Below the pieces are notes generated by a model. It was given only the letters and a program-made list of their open reading frames with translations. It was not told the DNA's origin and searched no databases. Both the position numbers and the translations under genes were made by a program. From CAYQQR01 sp964420035 (GTDB lineage Bacteria; Bacteroidota; Bacteroidia; Bacteroidales; SM23-62), in NCBI GenBank assembly GCA_964420035.1, contig CAYQQR010000003.1, positions 52,907-116,906 on the forward strand: DNA of 64,000 nucleotides, read 5' to 3'. Positions 27,297 to 36,628 of the stretch are shown in pieces. Position 1 is the stretch's first letter; each line of letters opens with the position of its first letter.

Positions 27297-29798
27297 ATGA
27301 CCCCATCGAAAATCAAATGGATCGGTTTTTTCCTGATCCTGACAGCAGGCCTCAACGTTCAGGCACAGAAGCTGAGAAAGATCTCAGTACCCCACGAACA
27401 TTATCCCATATGCATTGCAGAAGACCGCACCGGTACCGCTAAGATCGGTCCTCCAGAAGCATATCTGATGAACCGCCACAAATCGAGCCAGTCGGAAGCC
27501 GTTTTTAATTTTGAATATTTCAACACCCCTCCGGAAGCCCAGGCAGTTTTTGAAAAAGCAGGGGACATATGGTCCGCGTTACTGAAGACGGATATGCCCA
27601 TCAACGTGGTTATGGTGTGGGAAGAATTGGACGATGGTGTGTTGGGTTCCGCTTCACCTACAGCATATTATTCCCTGGATGAAAATGGGAATCTGCCGCG
27701 TCGTGCCTATCCCGTTGTTTTGGCTGAAAAGATCCTGGGCCGCAACCTGAATGGAAAGCAGGCTGATATCGATGTCAGCTTCTCCAGTGAAATTGACTGG
27801 TTTTTCGGCCTGGATGGAAATACGGTTCAAAACAAGTATGATCTTTTAACCATAGCCATTCATGAATTAGGTCATGGTTTGGGTTTTCACGGATGGTTCT
27901 TTGTAGACGACAATGATAAGGGTAACTACGGATTGCTCAATACATTCGGTGCATTCGATCATTTCTTTGAAACCGCGGATGCAAAACAATTGATCGATGA
28001 GCGTAATTTCAGCATTCCGTCTACTGAACTGAAAGATGTCTTAACGGGTAATCAATTGTATCACGGAAGTCCTGTTTCAAAACAAGTGGAAGACACCAGA
28101 CCCCGCTTGTATGCACCTCCTGCATACGCAACGGGAAGAAGTGTGTATCATATGGACGAGCAGTACAATGCATCCGAAAATGAACTGATGACCTACAGTA
28201 TCGGCAGGGGAGAGTGGATACACACCCCCGGACCCCTGGTGACCTACATGTTCTACGACATGGGATGGTCCTTCACCCGTATCAGCCATGATACCCTGAG
28301 GGATAATGAAGATCCCGGCGCAGATTACCCCGTTATTGCCAAATTTGAAACCGACGGTGCCATAGAAGAAGATTCCTGTTATATGCATTATTCTTTCGAT
28401 GAATTCAGCACTGTTGATTCGGTACTCATGACCGCTACCGTTAACCCGGATGAATATTTTGCACTGATCCCCGGAATTACAGCCGAAACCGATGTTTATT
28501 ATTATATATCCGTGGTGGATAGCTTTTCAAGAAGATATACCAAGCCATCCATGGCTCCGGAGAACTATTACAGTTTTTATGTAGGGACGGATAACACCTT
28601 CCCGACCATTGAGCATAAATCCATACCATTTATATTGATTGCTGCAGACTCCCTGACCTTTGTCGCGGATGTCTGGGACAACCTGGGACTGGACACGGTC
28701 CTGGTGGAATACAAGATCAATGATCTGGATCAGCCTTCCCTGGGACTCAGCCTGGATACTTTGATCAAATTTGAGGGCACCCTGCATTTTACAGAAGGCC
28801 AGTTGAATATCGGGGATGTGATCAAGTACCGGATCAAGGCCGTGGACGGGGCCATTGCTGAAAATACCACCTACGACCCGGAAACGGGCTATCACGAGTT
28901 TACCGTTGAAGTAGTGCCCTTGTTCCAGGAAAAATACGTAACCAGTTTCGAGGTGGATCTCAGCGATTTCCTGGCAGATAAGGACTTCTATATTGAAAAG
29001 ACTCCCGGACTTTTAGCCCTGAACGCATTGAATACCACGCATCCCTATCCCAGTCCGCAAAAAGATAACGGCGAGTTGGAAATCGTTGCACAATTGCGGG
29101 TCCCCATTAAGCTTGGCAGCGAAGATGCTTTGATGATTTTTGACGAGATTGCATTCATTGAACCGGGAGAAGAGGGCAGTGAGTTCGGGGATGAAGACTT
29201 TTATGATTACGTGGTTGTCGAAGGATCCAGAGATCAGGGCAATACCTGGTATCCCCTGGCAGACGGGTGGGATTGCAGGGCCCATAAGACCTGGGAAGAT
29301 GCATTTTCTGCTGGCATCGATCCAATGGATCCAACCCATTCCGGTGCAATTCCGACCGGGGATATGTTCAGGCAGCGCGTGATCGATATGACAGGGGATA
29401 ACCTGGTCTTTAATCCCGGTGATGAAATATTGATACGTTTCAGATTGTATGCCGATCCCTATTTTTACGGCTGGGGTTGGGCCATCGATAATCTTTACAT
29501 CCAGGGGAAAGGAGTGGGTCTGGACCAGTTCCGGATGAATCCGGGATCCCTGGAGGTCTATCCCAATCCGAGCGACGGTTTGGTTAATATAGCCATGCAA
29601 GTTACGGGTCCGCAGTCTGACCTGGAAGTCAGTGTGGTGGATCTTCACGGAAGGGAAGTTTACAGGAGATCCTACCGTACAACTGGCGAAGGTTTTAACC
29701 GTCAATTGAATCTTGGCCGGCTGGAGAAAGGCATCTACCTGATGAACCTCCGGGCCGGAGACCAGGTTGTCCGGAAGAAGATCGTTATTGCAAGGTAG
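27297..29798 (+). CDS. Secreted zinc metalloprotease-like protein with T9SS sorting domain
   Basis: The 833-residue protein has a signal peptide (IGFFLILTAGLNVQAQ) and an N-terminal domain with HELGHGLGFH at residues 189-198, a zincin-like HExxH. The third histidine is one residue closer than in the classic HExxHxxGxxH, so the third ligand is uncertain. A large beta-rich middle follows (Ig-like segments such as DSLTFVADVWDNLGLDTVLV). The last ~80 residues are a type A T9SS sorting domain: LEVYPNPSDGLVNIAM, then VVDLHGREVY and LEKGIYLMNL, ending in KKIVIAR. It should cross the outer membrane through T9SS and be released or surface-anchored. It stands alone, upstream of secA. Confidence 0.88.
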   Translation: MTPSKIKWIGFFLILTAGLNVQAQKLRKISVPHEHYPICIAEDRTGTAKIGPPEAYLMNRHKSSQSEAVFNFEYFNTPPEAQAVFEKAGDIWSALLKTDMPINVVMVWEELDDGVLGSASPTAYYSLDENGNLPRRAYPVVLAEKILGRNLNGKQADIDVSFSSEIDWFFGLDGNTVQNKYDLLTIAIHELGHGLGFHGWFFVDDNDKGNYGLLNTFGAFDHFFETADAKQLIDERNFSIPSTELKDVLTGNQLYHGSPVSKQVEDTRPRLYAPPAYATGRSVYHMDEQYNASENELMTYSIGRGEWIHTPGPLVTYMFYDMGWSFTRISHDTLRDNEDPGADYPVIAKFETDGAIEEDSCYMHYSFDEFSTVDSVLMTATVNPDEYFALIPGITAETDVYYYISVVDSFSRRYTKPSMAPENYYSFYVGTDNTFPTIEHKSIPFILIAADSLTFVADVWDNLGLDTVLVEYKINDLDQPSLGLSLDTLIKFEGTLHFTEGQLNIGDVIKYRIKAVDGAIAENTTYDPETGYHEFTVEVVPLFQEKYVTSFEVDLSDFLADKDFYIEKTPGLLALNALNTTHPYPSPQKDNGELEIVAQLRVPIKLGSEDALMIFDEIAFIEPGEEGSEFGDEDFYDYVVVEGSRDQGNTWYPLADGWDCRAHKTWEDAFSAGIDPMDPTHSGAIPTGDMFRQRVIDMTGDNLVFNPGDEILIRFRLYADPYFYGWGWAIDNLYIQGKGVGLDQFRMNPGSLEVYPNPSDGLVNIAMQVTGPQSDLEVSVVDLHGREVYRRSYRTTGEGFNRQLNLGRLEKGIYLMNLRAGDQVVRKKIVIAR

Positions 29799-29810
29799 GA
29801 AAGAGGGATA

Positions 29811-29890
29811 TTGGTTGTAATTGGTGGTAATTGGTGGTAATTGGTGGTAATTTGTTGTCCTCATCAATAACCATCAATAACCATCAATAA
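29811..29890. repeat. 10-bp tandem repeats facing each other (element d)
   Basis: Four tandem copies of TTGGTKGTAA (29811-29850; the first is TTGGTTGTAA, the rest TTGGTGGTAA) are followed by a degenerate fifth copy. Then come three copies of NCATCAATAA (29861-29890). The arms can pair imperfectly as TTGGTGG/CCATCAA units around a ~17-base loop. The spacer is 200 bases, between the protease gene and secA, both rightward. Confidence 0.8.
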
Positions 29891-29951
29891 CCATATTCAT
29901 ACTCCTGACCCGCCCATTCCGAATCCCTATTGAATTATCAATATTTCACTA

Positions 29952-29959
29952 TAACTTTG
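29952..29959 (+). promoter_or_regulatory. -7 promoter element of secA
   Basis: TAACTTTG is an exact TAnnTTTG, 40 bases before the secA ATG, giving a leader of about 34 bases. Confidence 0.6.
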
Positions 29960-29999
29960 CGTTGTTTATAGAGAAGAATAAAAAAATTAACATAGTTCT

Positions 30000-32900
30000 A
30001 TGGGACTTATCAGTACGGTCTTAAATAAATTTTTGGGTAACAAATCCGAGCGGGATATCAACGCCATTCAACCTTATGTCGCGCGGATCAACGCGGAGAC
30101 TGAAAGGATCAGTGGCTTTAGTAACGATGACCTGAGAAGGGAGACCAAGGCCTTAAAAGAGAAGATATTAAAGCATATTGAGCCGCAATTGGAGGAAATA
30201 GAAGACCTCAAGAAGAATGCGGAATCCGAAGAAACGACCATTGATGAGAAGGAAGCCATATACGATCACATCGATAAAATTGAATCACAGATAGACGAAC
30301 AACTGGAGGAATTCCTGAAAGAGCTCATCCCGACGGCTTTCGCCATCGTAAAGGAAACGGCAAAAAGATTCAAGGAAAATGAGGAGCTTACCGTAAGCGC
30401 ACGGGACTTTGACAGGGATTTGGCCGCCGAAGTCGATCACATACGGATTGACGGAGACATAGCCATCTGGGACAACAATTGGATTGCCGGTGGGAACCGC
30501 ATTACATGGGATATGATTCATTACGATGTACAGTTGATCGGTGGAGTGGTATTGCATGAAGGTAAGATTGCAGAGATGGCTACCGGGGAAGGGAAAACAC
30601 TGGTAGCAACCCTTCCGGTATTTTTGAACGCGCTAACCGGACGGGGTGTTCATATTGTTACAGTTAACGATTACCTGGCCAAGCGTGATGCGGAATGGAT
30701 GGGACCCATTTACCAGTTTCATGGCTTAAGCATCGATTGTATCGACAAGCACCAGCCCAACTCGGATGCACGCAGAAAAGCCTATTATGCCGATATTACT
30801 TACGGAACCAATAACGAATTTGGCTTTGACTATCTCAGGGACAATATGGCACTCAGTCCGCAAGACCTGGTGCAGCGCAGGCATCACTATACTATTGTCG
30901 ACGAGGTTGATTCGGTTCTCATCGACGATGCCCGTACCCCTTTGATCATTTCGGGACCCATCCCCCGTGGTGATAACCAGGAATTCAATCAACTGAAGCC
31001 CAGGGTTGAAAAACTGGTAAATGCCCAGCGTAAGTTGGTTAACGACATACTCGTTGAAGCCAGGGCCAGGCTGAAGGAGGAAGATAATGAAAAGGCCGGT
31101 TTCCTTCTCCTGCAAGCTTTTAAAGGTTTGCCCAGGACCAAGGCACTGATTAAATTATTGAGCGAACCGGGAAACAAAAGCCTGATGCATAAGACGGAGA
31201 ACTTTTACATGCAGGAGAACTCCAAAAATATGTATAAGGTCACGGATGATCTGTTCTTTGTTATTGATGAAAAGAACAACTCCATCGAGATGACAGAAAA
31301 AGGTATTGATTTGATTACCAGTGCCTCTGAAGATTCAAGCTTTTTTATCCTTCCCGACATTGGCAGTGAGATCGCGGAGCTGGAAAAATCCAATCTCAGC
31401 GCTAAAGACAAGCTCATAAAGAAGGATAAACTACTTCAGGATTACGCGGTAAAATCAGAGAGGGTGCATACCGTTAACCAGCTCCTCAAAGCCTATTCCT
31501 TATTTGAAAGGGATGTTGACTACGTGGTCATGGACAACAAAGTCAAGATCGTGGATGAACAAACCGGCAGGATCCTGGAAGGAAGAAGGTATTCAGACGG
31601 ATTGCACCAGGCCATTGAAGCCAAGGAGAATGTTAAGATTGAAGCCGCTACCCAGACTTTTGCCACCATTACCCTGCAGAACTATTTCAGAATGTACCAC
31701 AAGCTGGCGGGTATGACCGGCACCGCGGAAACGGAAGCCGGCGAATTCTGGGATATCTATAAGCTGGATGTGGTGGTCATCCCCACCAATGTGCCCGTCA
31801 TCCGCGACGACAAGCATGACTTGGTGTACAAGACCAAACGGGAAAAGTACAATTCCGTGATCGATGAGATCGTCAGTCTTGTAAAGGACGGACGGCCCGT
31901 GTTGGTTGGAACAACATCGGTTGAGATATCGGAACTGCTGAGCCGGATGCTCAAACTTCGCGATATCAGGCATAATGTACTGAATGCCAAACTGCACGCC
32001 AAGGAAGCGGATATTGTTGCAGAGGCCGGGAAGTCGGGAACCGTGACCATTGCCACGAACATGGCCGGCAGGGGAACCGACATTAAGCTAACCCCCGGGA
32101 CCCGTGAGGCCGGTGGTTTGGCCATTGTGGGTACCGAGCGGCATGAATCCCGTCGTGTCGACCGCCAGCTCCGCGGCCGGGCAGGTCGACAGGGGGATCC
32201 CGGTACTTCCCAGTTTTTTGTTTCCCTGGAAGACGACCTGATGCGCCTTTTCGGTTCCGACCGGATTGCCAACATTATGGACCGTCTCGGTTTGAAAGAG
32301 GGAGAGGTGATTCAGCATCCAATGATCTCCAGATCGATAGAGCGTGCACAAAAGAAAGTGGAAGAAAACAATTTCGGAATCCGGAAACGTCTGCTGGAAT
32401 ACGATGATGTCATGAATTCACAGCGGGAGGTCATCTATACAAAACGCCGCCAGGCTCTGCTGGGTGAACGGATTGGTGTGAACGTGGCCAACATGATGTA
32501 TGATGTTTGTGAAAGTATTGTGGCCGATCATCATGGTCAAAGCGATTTCGAAGATTTCAGCATGGATGTGCTGCGGAATCTTTCGGTTGAAGCTCCGATT
32601 GATGACGCGGAATACCTTAAGCTTACCCAGGAAGAGATTACTGAAAAGCTGTATCAGGTCATCCGGGAAGCTTACGCCAGAAAAAGGAAAGCCATTGCTG
32701 AACAGGCTATGCCCGTGATCAGGAATGTTTTTGAAAAGCAGGGCAAGATCTATGAAAACATCGTTGTTCCCATTTCCGATGGCAACAAGGTCTTTCAGAT
32801 CATCACCAGGCTCGAAAAAGCATATGAAACCGATGGGGCGGAACTTGTAAAGTCTTTTGAGAAGTTTACCCTCCTTCACTCCATTGACGATGCCTGGAAA

Positions 32901-33368
32901 GAACACCTGAGAGAACTGGATGATTTGAGACAATCGGTGCAGAATGCGGCCTATGAACAAAAGGATCCCCTGCTGATCTACAAATTCGAATCATTCGAAT
33001 TGTTCAAGCAGGTTATTGACAAGATTAACAGGGAAATAACCTCAACGCTGGTTAAGGCTTTCATTCCGCTTAAAGAAGACCAGGAAGTGCAGAAGGCCCA
33101 GGGTCCGAAACGACTTGATCTCAGTCAGTTCGAAGAGCGCAAAACCGAGGCTGAATCAGCCCTGTCAAAAGAAACCGATGGTGGTGGACAACAAGCAGGG
33201 CCTCCCGGTGCACCACCCGGAAGATCCAGTCAACCCATACGAACCGGCAAGAAGTTTGGGCGCAACGACCTGGTGAAAGTCAGATATTCCAACGGAGAAA
33301 TCAAAGAAATTAAATACAAGAAGGTGGAAGAGGATATTGAAGCGGGCCGCTGCGTTCTTACTTCTTAG
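30000..33368 (+). CDS. secA: Preprotein translocase ATPase SecA
   Basis: SecA drives unfolded proteins through SecYEG with ATP. The 1122-residue protein has Walker A ATGEGKT at 194-200, DEVDSVLIDDARTPLIISGP near 300, TNMAGRGTDIKL and GRAGRQGDPG near 720, and the two-helix finger/scaffold region after 800. It carries a Bacteroidetes-type insertion (about residues 330-470, NAQRKLVNDILVEARARL onward). The C-terminus lacks the zinc-binding CxCx8C tail; instead it ends GRNDLVKVRYSNGEIKEI followed by a Lys/Glu-rich stretch. Its last 11 bases overlap the end of dapA on the other strand. Confidence 0.97.
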   Translation: MGLISTVLNKFLGNKSERDINAIQPYVARINAETERISGFSNDDLRRETKALKEKILKHIEPQLEEIEDLKKNAESEETTIDEKEAIYDHIDKIESQIDEQLEEFLKELIPTAFAIVKETAKRFKENEELTVSARDFDRDLAAEVDHIRIDGDIAIWDNNWIAGGNRITWDMIHYDVQLIGGVVLHEGKIAEMATGEGKTLVATLPVFLNALTGRGVHIVTVNDYLAKRDAEWMGPIYQFHGLSIDCIDKHQPNSDARRKAYYADITYGTNNEFGFDYLRDNMALSPQDLVQRRHHYTIVDEVDSVLIDDARTPLIISGPIPRGDNQEFNQLKPRVEKLVNAQRKLVNDILVEARARLKEEDNEKAGFLLLQAFKGLPRTKALIKLLSEPGNKSLMHKTENFYMQENSKNMYKVTDDLFFVIDEKNNSIEMTEKGIDLITSASEDSSFFILPDIGSEIAELEKSNLSAKDKLIKKDKLLQDYAVKSERVHTVNQLLKAYSLFERDVDYVVMDNKVKIVDEQTGRILEGRRYSDGLHQAIEAKENVKIEAATQTFATITLQNYFRMYHKLAGMTGTAETEAGEFWDIYKLDVVVIPTNVPVIRDDKHDLVYKTKREKYNSVIDEIVSLVKDGRPVLVGTTSVEISELLSRMLKLRDIRHNVLNAKLHAKEADIVAEAGKSGTVTIATNMAGRGTDIKLTPGTREAGGLAIVGTERHESRRVDRQLRGRAGRQGDPGTSQFFVSLEDDLMRLFGSDRIANIMDRLGLKEGEVIQHPMISRSIERAQKKVEENNFGIRKRLLEYDDVMNSQREVIYTKRRQALLGERIGVNVANMMYDVCESIVADHHGQSDFEDFSMDVLRNLSVEAPIDDAEYLKLTQEEITEKLYQVIREAYARKRKAIAEQAMPVIRNVFEKQGKIYENIVVPISDGNKVFQIITRLEKAYETDGAELVKSFEKFTLLHSIDDAWKEHLRELDDLRQSVQNAAYEQKDPLLIYKFESFELFKQVIDKINREITSTLVKAFIPLKEDQEVQKAQGPKRLDLSQFEERKTEAESALSKETDGGGQQAGPPGAPPGRSSQPIRTGKKFGRNDLVKVRYSNGEIKEIKYKKVEEDIEAGRCVLTS

Positions 33369-34254
33369 CAGAAAGTTGTTCCACCACTTCTCCTATTCTC
33401 AGATTTACAGAGCGGCTCACCGTTACCAGGGGTAAGCGCAAATTGTTATCCACAATGTTCAGTTTGCTCAATGCGGCTTTTACGCCCGCGGGACTGCCGT
33501 CAACAAACAGCAGATGGTATATTTCCATCAAACTGTAATGCAGCTTCCTGGCCTGCCTGAAATCTCCCTTCAGGCTCAGCCTGACCATCTCTGAAAATAC
33601 TGCAGGGAAAGCATTGGCCGTAACACTGATAACGCCTGATGCTCCCGCTGCAATCATGGGTAGGGTCAACGCATCATCCCCGGATATCACATGAAAATCA
33701 TCGGGCTTGTCCCGGATGATCTGCATGATCTGTTGCATGTTTCCGGAAGCCTCCTTGATGCCGAGCAAATTGCTGTTCACCTTATTGGCCAGGCGGAGGG
33801 TGGTTTTGGCATTAATGTTAACCCCTGTTCTGCCGGGAACATTGTAAATGATTACCGGAACCGGGCTTACCGATGCAATAGCCCGGTAATGTTCAAAGAT
33901 GCCTTTCTGGCAAGGTTTGTTGTAGTACGGTGCGACCGATAGTATTGCATCAACACCATCAAAGGAGGTCTTCTGGATGAATGAAATTACATCCCGTGTA
34001 TTGTTACCACCCATTCCTGCAACAACCGGAAGGCGTCCGTTAACAACATCAACCACATGACTCAGGACCGCTGTTTTTTCATCCTTACTGAGGACCGGTG
34101 TTTCTCCGGTGGTACCAAGAGCAACAACATACTCTACTCTGTTGCTGATAATATATTCCAATAATCGTTCAAGGGATTTAAAGTCTATACTGTCATCTTT
34201 TCTGAACGGTGTGACAATAGCAACACCCGTTCCTTTAAAGCGATCATCAGACAT
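33358..34254 (-). CDS. dapA: 4-hydroxy-tetrahydrodipicolinate synthase
   Basis: DapA condenses pyruvate with aspartate semialdehyde at the branch to lysine and meso-diaminopimelate. The 298-residue TIM barrel shows the catalytic tyrosine in VIIYNVPGRTGVN near residue 133, the Schiff-base lysine in LLGIKEASGNM near 161, and the N-terminal GTGVAIVTPF and GTTGETPVL motifs. The length is normal. It stands alone, convergent with secA with an 11-base 3' overlap. Confidence 0.96.
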   Translation of the reverse strand: MSDDRFKGTGVAIVTPFRKDDSIDFKSLERLLEYIISNRVEYVVALGTTGETPVLSKDEKTAVLSHVVDVVNGRLPVVAGMGGNNTRDVISFIQKTSFDGVDAILSVAPYYNKPCQKGIFEHYRAIASVSPVPVIIYNVPGRTGVNINAKTTLRLANKVNSNLLGIKEASGNMQQIMQIIRDKPDDFHVISGDDALTLPMIAAGASGVISVTANAFPAVFSEMVRLSLKGDFRQARKLHYSLMEIYHLLFVDGSPAGVKAALSKLNIVDNNLRLPLVTVSRSVNLRIGEVVEQLSAKK

Positions 34255-34329
34255 AGAAATTATAGCTTAGGTTCAATTAAAAACTCAGCAGGTATAAATT
34301 AACTGAAAATGCAACGCAATAACAAGGAT

Positions 34330-34881
34330 TCAACGATTTATTCCGGGCTTGATCATCTTCAGATAAAAAACAATCTGTTCCGTTAAGTAAGACAATGGGA
34401 TTTGGGGGTCAACCGCAAACATCAGATCAAGTTCTTCTGTCTCGGATTTCACACCAATCTTGTAATGCGCCCTGCTGAGCTTAAGCAGGTACTGCAACGG
34501 AAATTTGGGTTTAAGGCTGAGATCGAACAAAAGATCATATTGTTTTTGCAGGAAATCATGGATAAAATCGGCATCCGGTTTAAATATCCAGTTTAGTTCA
34601 CGGTGACCGAAAAAACAGAACCCTGGACGGATCAAATACCGGTCCGGAATATCTTTGGCATCAACGTATCCTACAACAAAAGTTTCTATGTCATGCTCTT
34701 CAAGTAAATTCTTAAAGTCTTTCACCTGTTGGAAGTCATCCATGCTGGTGCATTCAAATACTATCCCGGCAGAAGAAGCGGTTTTGAGATTGTGAATGGC
34801 TTTTTTCCGTTCGATGAGCCTGGCCTTCTTTTTGAGTATGGCCTGACCAATTTGTGTACGGATGTCATACATGAATTTCAC
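34330..34881 (-). CDS. DUF6913-like protein
   Basis: The 183-residue cytoplasmic protein begins with a basic helix (ILKKKARLIERKKAIHNL) and contains GIVFECTSMDDFQQVKDF and a C-terminal segment LDLMFAVDPQIPLSYLTEQIVFYLKMI (split). It looks like the Bacteroidetes-only DUF6913 family, whose function is unknown. No transmembrane segment, signal peptide or catalytic motif is visible. It lies 75 bases upstream of dapA on the same strand and may share a transcript; genes for this family often neighbour dapA in the phylum, as far as I recall. Confidence 0.6.
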   Translation of the reverse strand: MKFMYDIRTQIGQAILKKKARLIERKKAIHNLKTASSAGIVFECTSMDDFQQVKDFKNLLEEHDIETFVVGYVDAKDIPDRYLIRPGFCFFGHRELNWIFKPDADFIHDFLQKQYDLLFDLSLKPKFPLQYLLKLSRAHYKIGVKSETEELDLMFAVDPQIPLSYLTEQIVFYLKMIKPGINR

Positions 34882-34951
34882 GCTACAATATTAAACATTT
34901 AATGGCTATCCTGGCACTTTTATTGGCTTCTTATAATAAACTGCTTGCTTG

Positions 34952-35220
34952 AAAATTTCTACGGCTGAATTATTGAAATACATTGAAAATCCCGCCGCTC
35001 TATTGCTTGATATAAGACCTGTTGAAGCTTTCAATGGCTGAAGACTCAGGGATGAAGCCCGGATAAGCACCTTGCATTCTATTGCCCCACCGGTTGGCAG
35101 GAAAGCGAAGCCTGGCTGAATGACTACCTGATGAACTGGCCGCGGGTTTCGGTTTATGACGGAAGATGGATGGAATAAAGCGGCGATCCTGCTAACCCGG
35201 TCGCTATGGGTGAACCATAG
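34952..35220 (+). pseudogene. Decayed rhodanese-family sulfurtransferase
   Basis: The gap between two leftward genes holds remains of a thiosulfate sulfurtransferase on the plus strand. From 34955 one frame reads ISTAELLKYIENPAALLLDI then RPVEAFNG, a stop (TGA at 35039), and RLRDEAR. From about 35076 another frame reads AFYCPTGWQESEAWLNDY, including the likely active-site Cys, then VSVYDGRWME, a TAA stop at 35176, and SGDPANPVAMGEP ending at TAG 35218-35220. These match the N-terminal rhodanese core and the C-terminal active-site and tail region. At least one frameshift or deletion and two in-frame stops make it non-functional. The start is lost. Confidence 0.75.
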
Positions 35221-35228
35221 TGTCGGGC

Positions 35229-36521
35229 TTATCTGAAATCCAGCTTTTCCCTCCGGATAAAAATAAAATCACCTCCCTCGTCCCCTGTGTTTTGTATGGT
35301 CCCGAACTGTGGAACATTCGGACTGTTGTTCAATACCGCTTCCCGGAAACTGGCAAAGAGCTGCTCCGAGGAAACAAAGGTTTGCGTATTTTCTGTAAGT
35401 CGCTTGATCAGGTACTGAATGAATACGCTTTCATCGGGTACCTCTTTAAGGGTTCCGCTGGTCATGGCTTTCCTGCTGGAAAGTTGGTGCAGCTTGTTGT
35501 AGCTCAAGGGAGCATTGGTAAATGCCCTGCGTGTTTTAAAAATACCGCCGCTGAAACAGGCGTCGGCGACCAGCAAGGTATGCTTGGACGGAATGGAAGA
35601 GATGTAGCTCTGTAACGTAGTGTTCCTCAACCAATTCGCGGAACTGAAGGCCCTTGAATCGGCGGGGAGCCAGAATCCCTGTTCCATGTTTGCATCCCAG
35701 TGGCCATGCCCGGCATAAAAGATCAACAAGTTGTCATCGGGTTCAATCTCAATGGTTAGTTTATCCAAAGTTTCTATTATCTCTGCCCTGGAAGGATTTT
35801 CCAGGAGGATCATATTCTCCTTGTCGAAATAATAGTTTTCATTCAGGACCGAATACAATTTCCTGGCGTCCCTGATAGGATTGTCCAGGTCGTTGATGGA
35901 CTGATCCTGGTAATCACTGATACCTATAATCAATGCATGATAGGTCCCGGTAACCAGGGTTGTTTCCTGACCGGCAGGTCCCGTCAGGGAAGGATCTTTC
36001 CGTACGGTTGAAACACGAGAATCAGGACCTTGCTGAATGGTTTGTGATTTTTGTGCCTGAAGTTCCTGCTGCCGGATCCATTCATCGGTGATGTGGTCAT
36101 CCCGGAGCTCCACAACATCATAATCGAAATCATTCCCATTGTAAAAGGCCCTTTCGCCAATATCCAGGTCAAAATCCTTTACAAAACAGGTGTTGCCGTC
36201 CACCTTGATATAATAGGTTCTCCCGTTAACCGGCTCCAGCCGTATCTTCGATGTTTCACAGCGTTTCGTGACCGCATGGATCCGCAACAGCTCCTCACCC
36301 GAAGAAATGTAACTGAACCTTGAACCGGGTTGCATTTTCAGTATCTTTTCATCATTGATGAACACTTCCATATCCTGCCTTGGTTCTCCAAAACTGTTGG
36401 TTCTGTAAAAATTAAGCGTGTAATACGGCTGTGCATTGATGGAAACGCTCATCAACAAAAAGAGCAGGTTGAATGATTGAAAATAACTGGTCGTCAAATT
36501 AAGGTTCTTCAATACTTTCAT
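35229..36521 (-). CDS. Exported caspase-like (peptidase C14) protein
   Basis: The 430-residue protein has a signal peptide-like N-terminus (FQSFNLLFLLMSVSINAQ) and a beta-rich domain of ~160 residues. A caspase-like domain follows: YHALIIGISDYQD near residue 204, the catalytic histidine in FYAGHGH (His272), and the catalytic cysteine in VADACFSGG (Cys322). The His/Cys dyad is intact. Metacaspase-like proteases cut after Arg, Lys or Asp; the substrate here is unknown. Location in the periplasm or at the surface is inferred from the signal peptide. The gene is monocistronic and divergent from the small lipoprotein gene. Confidence 0.85.
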   Translation of the reverse strand: MKVLKNLNLTTSYFQSFNLLFLLMSVSINAQPYYTLNFYRTNSFGEPRQDMEVFINDEKILKMQPGSRFSYISSGEELLRIHAVTKRCETSKIRLEPVNGRTYYIKVDGNTCFVKDFDLDIGERAFYNGNDFDYDVVELRDDHITDEWIRQQELQAQKSQTIQQGPDSRVSTVRKDPSLTGPAGQETTLVTGTYHALIIGISDYQDQSINDLDNPIRDARKLYSVLNENYYFDKENMILLENPSRAEIIETLDKLTIEIEPDDNLLIFYAGHGHWDANMEQGFWLPADSRAFSSANWLRNTTLQSYISSIPSKHTLLVADACFSGGIFKTRRAFTNAPLSYNKLHQLSSRKAMTSGTLKEVPDESVFIQYLIKRLTENTQTFVSSEQLFASFREAVLNNSPNVPQFGTIQNTGDEGGDFIFIRREKLDFR

Positions 36522-36558
36522 GATCTACACTTAATGAGTACTTTCATACAGGCAAAAC

Positions 36559-36566
36559 CAAAATTA
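36559..36566 (-). promoter_or_regulatory. -7 promoter element of the caspase-like gene
   Basis: Minus-strand TAATTTTG matches TAnnTTTG exactly, 38 bases before the start codon. Confidence 0.5.
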
Positions 36567-36628
36567 ACTGAACATAAAGATAATACATATTTATCGATTT
36601 TAATTTTTATTAACCAAACCCTTAAATC

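Noticed and set aside
29013..29867. 284-residue minus-strand frame opposite the T9SS protease
   Set aside because: It is antisense to the sorting domain, and its start lies in the 10-bp repeats; no family features.
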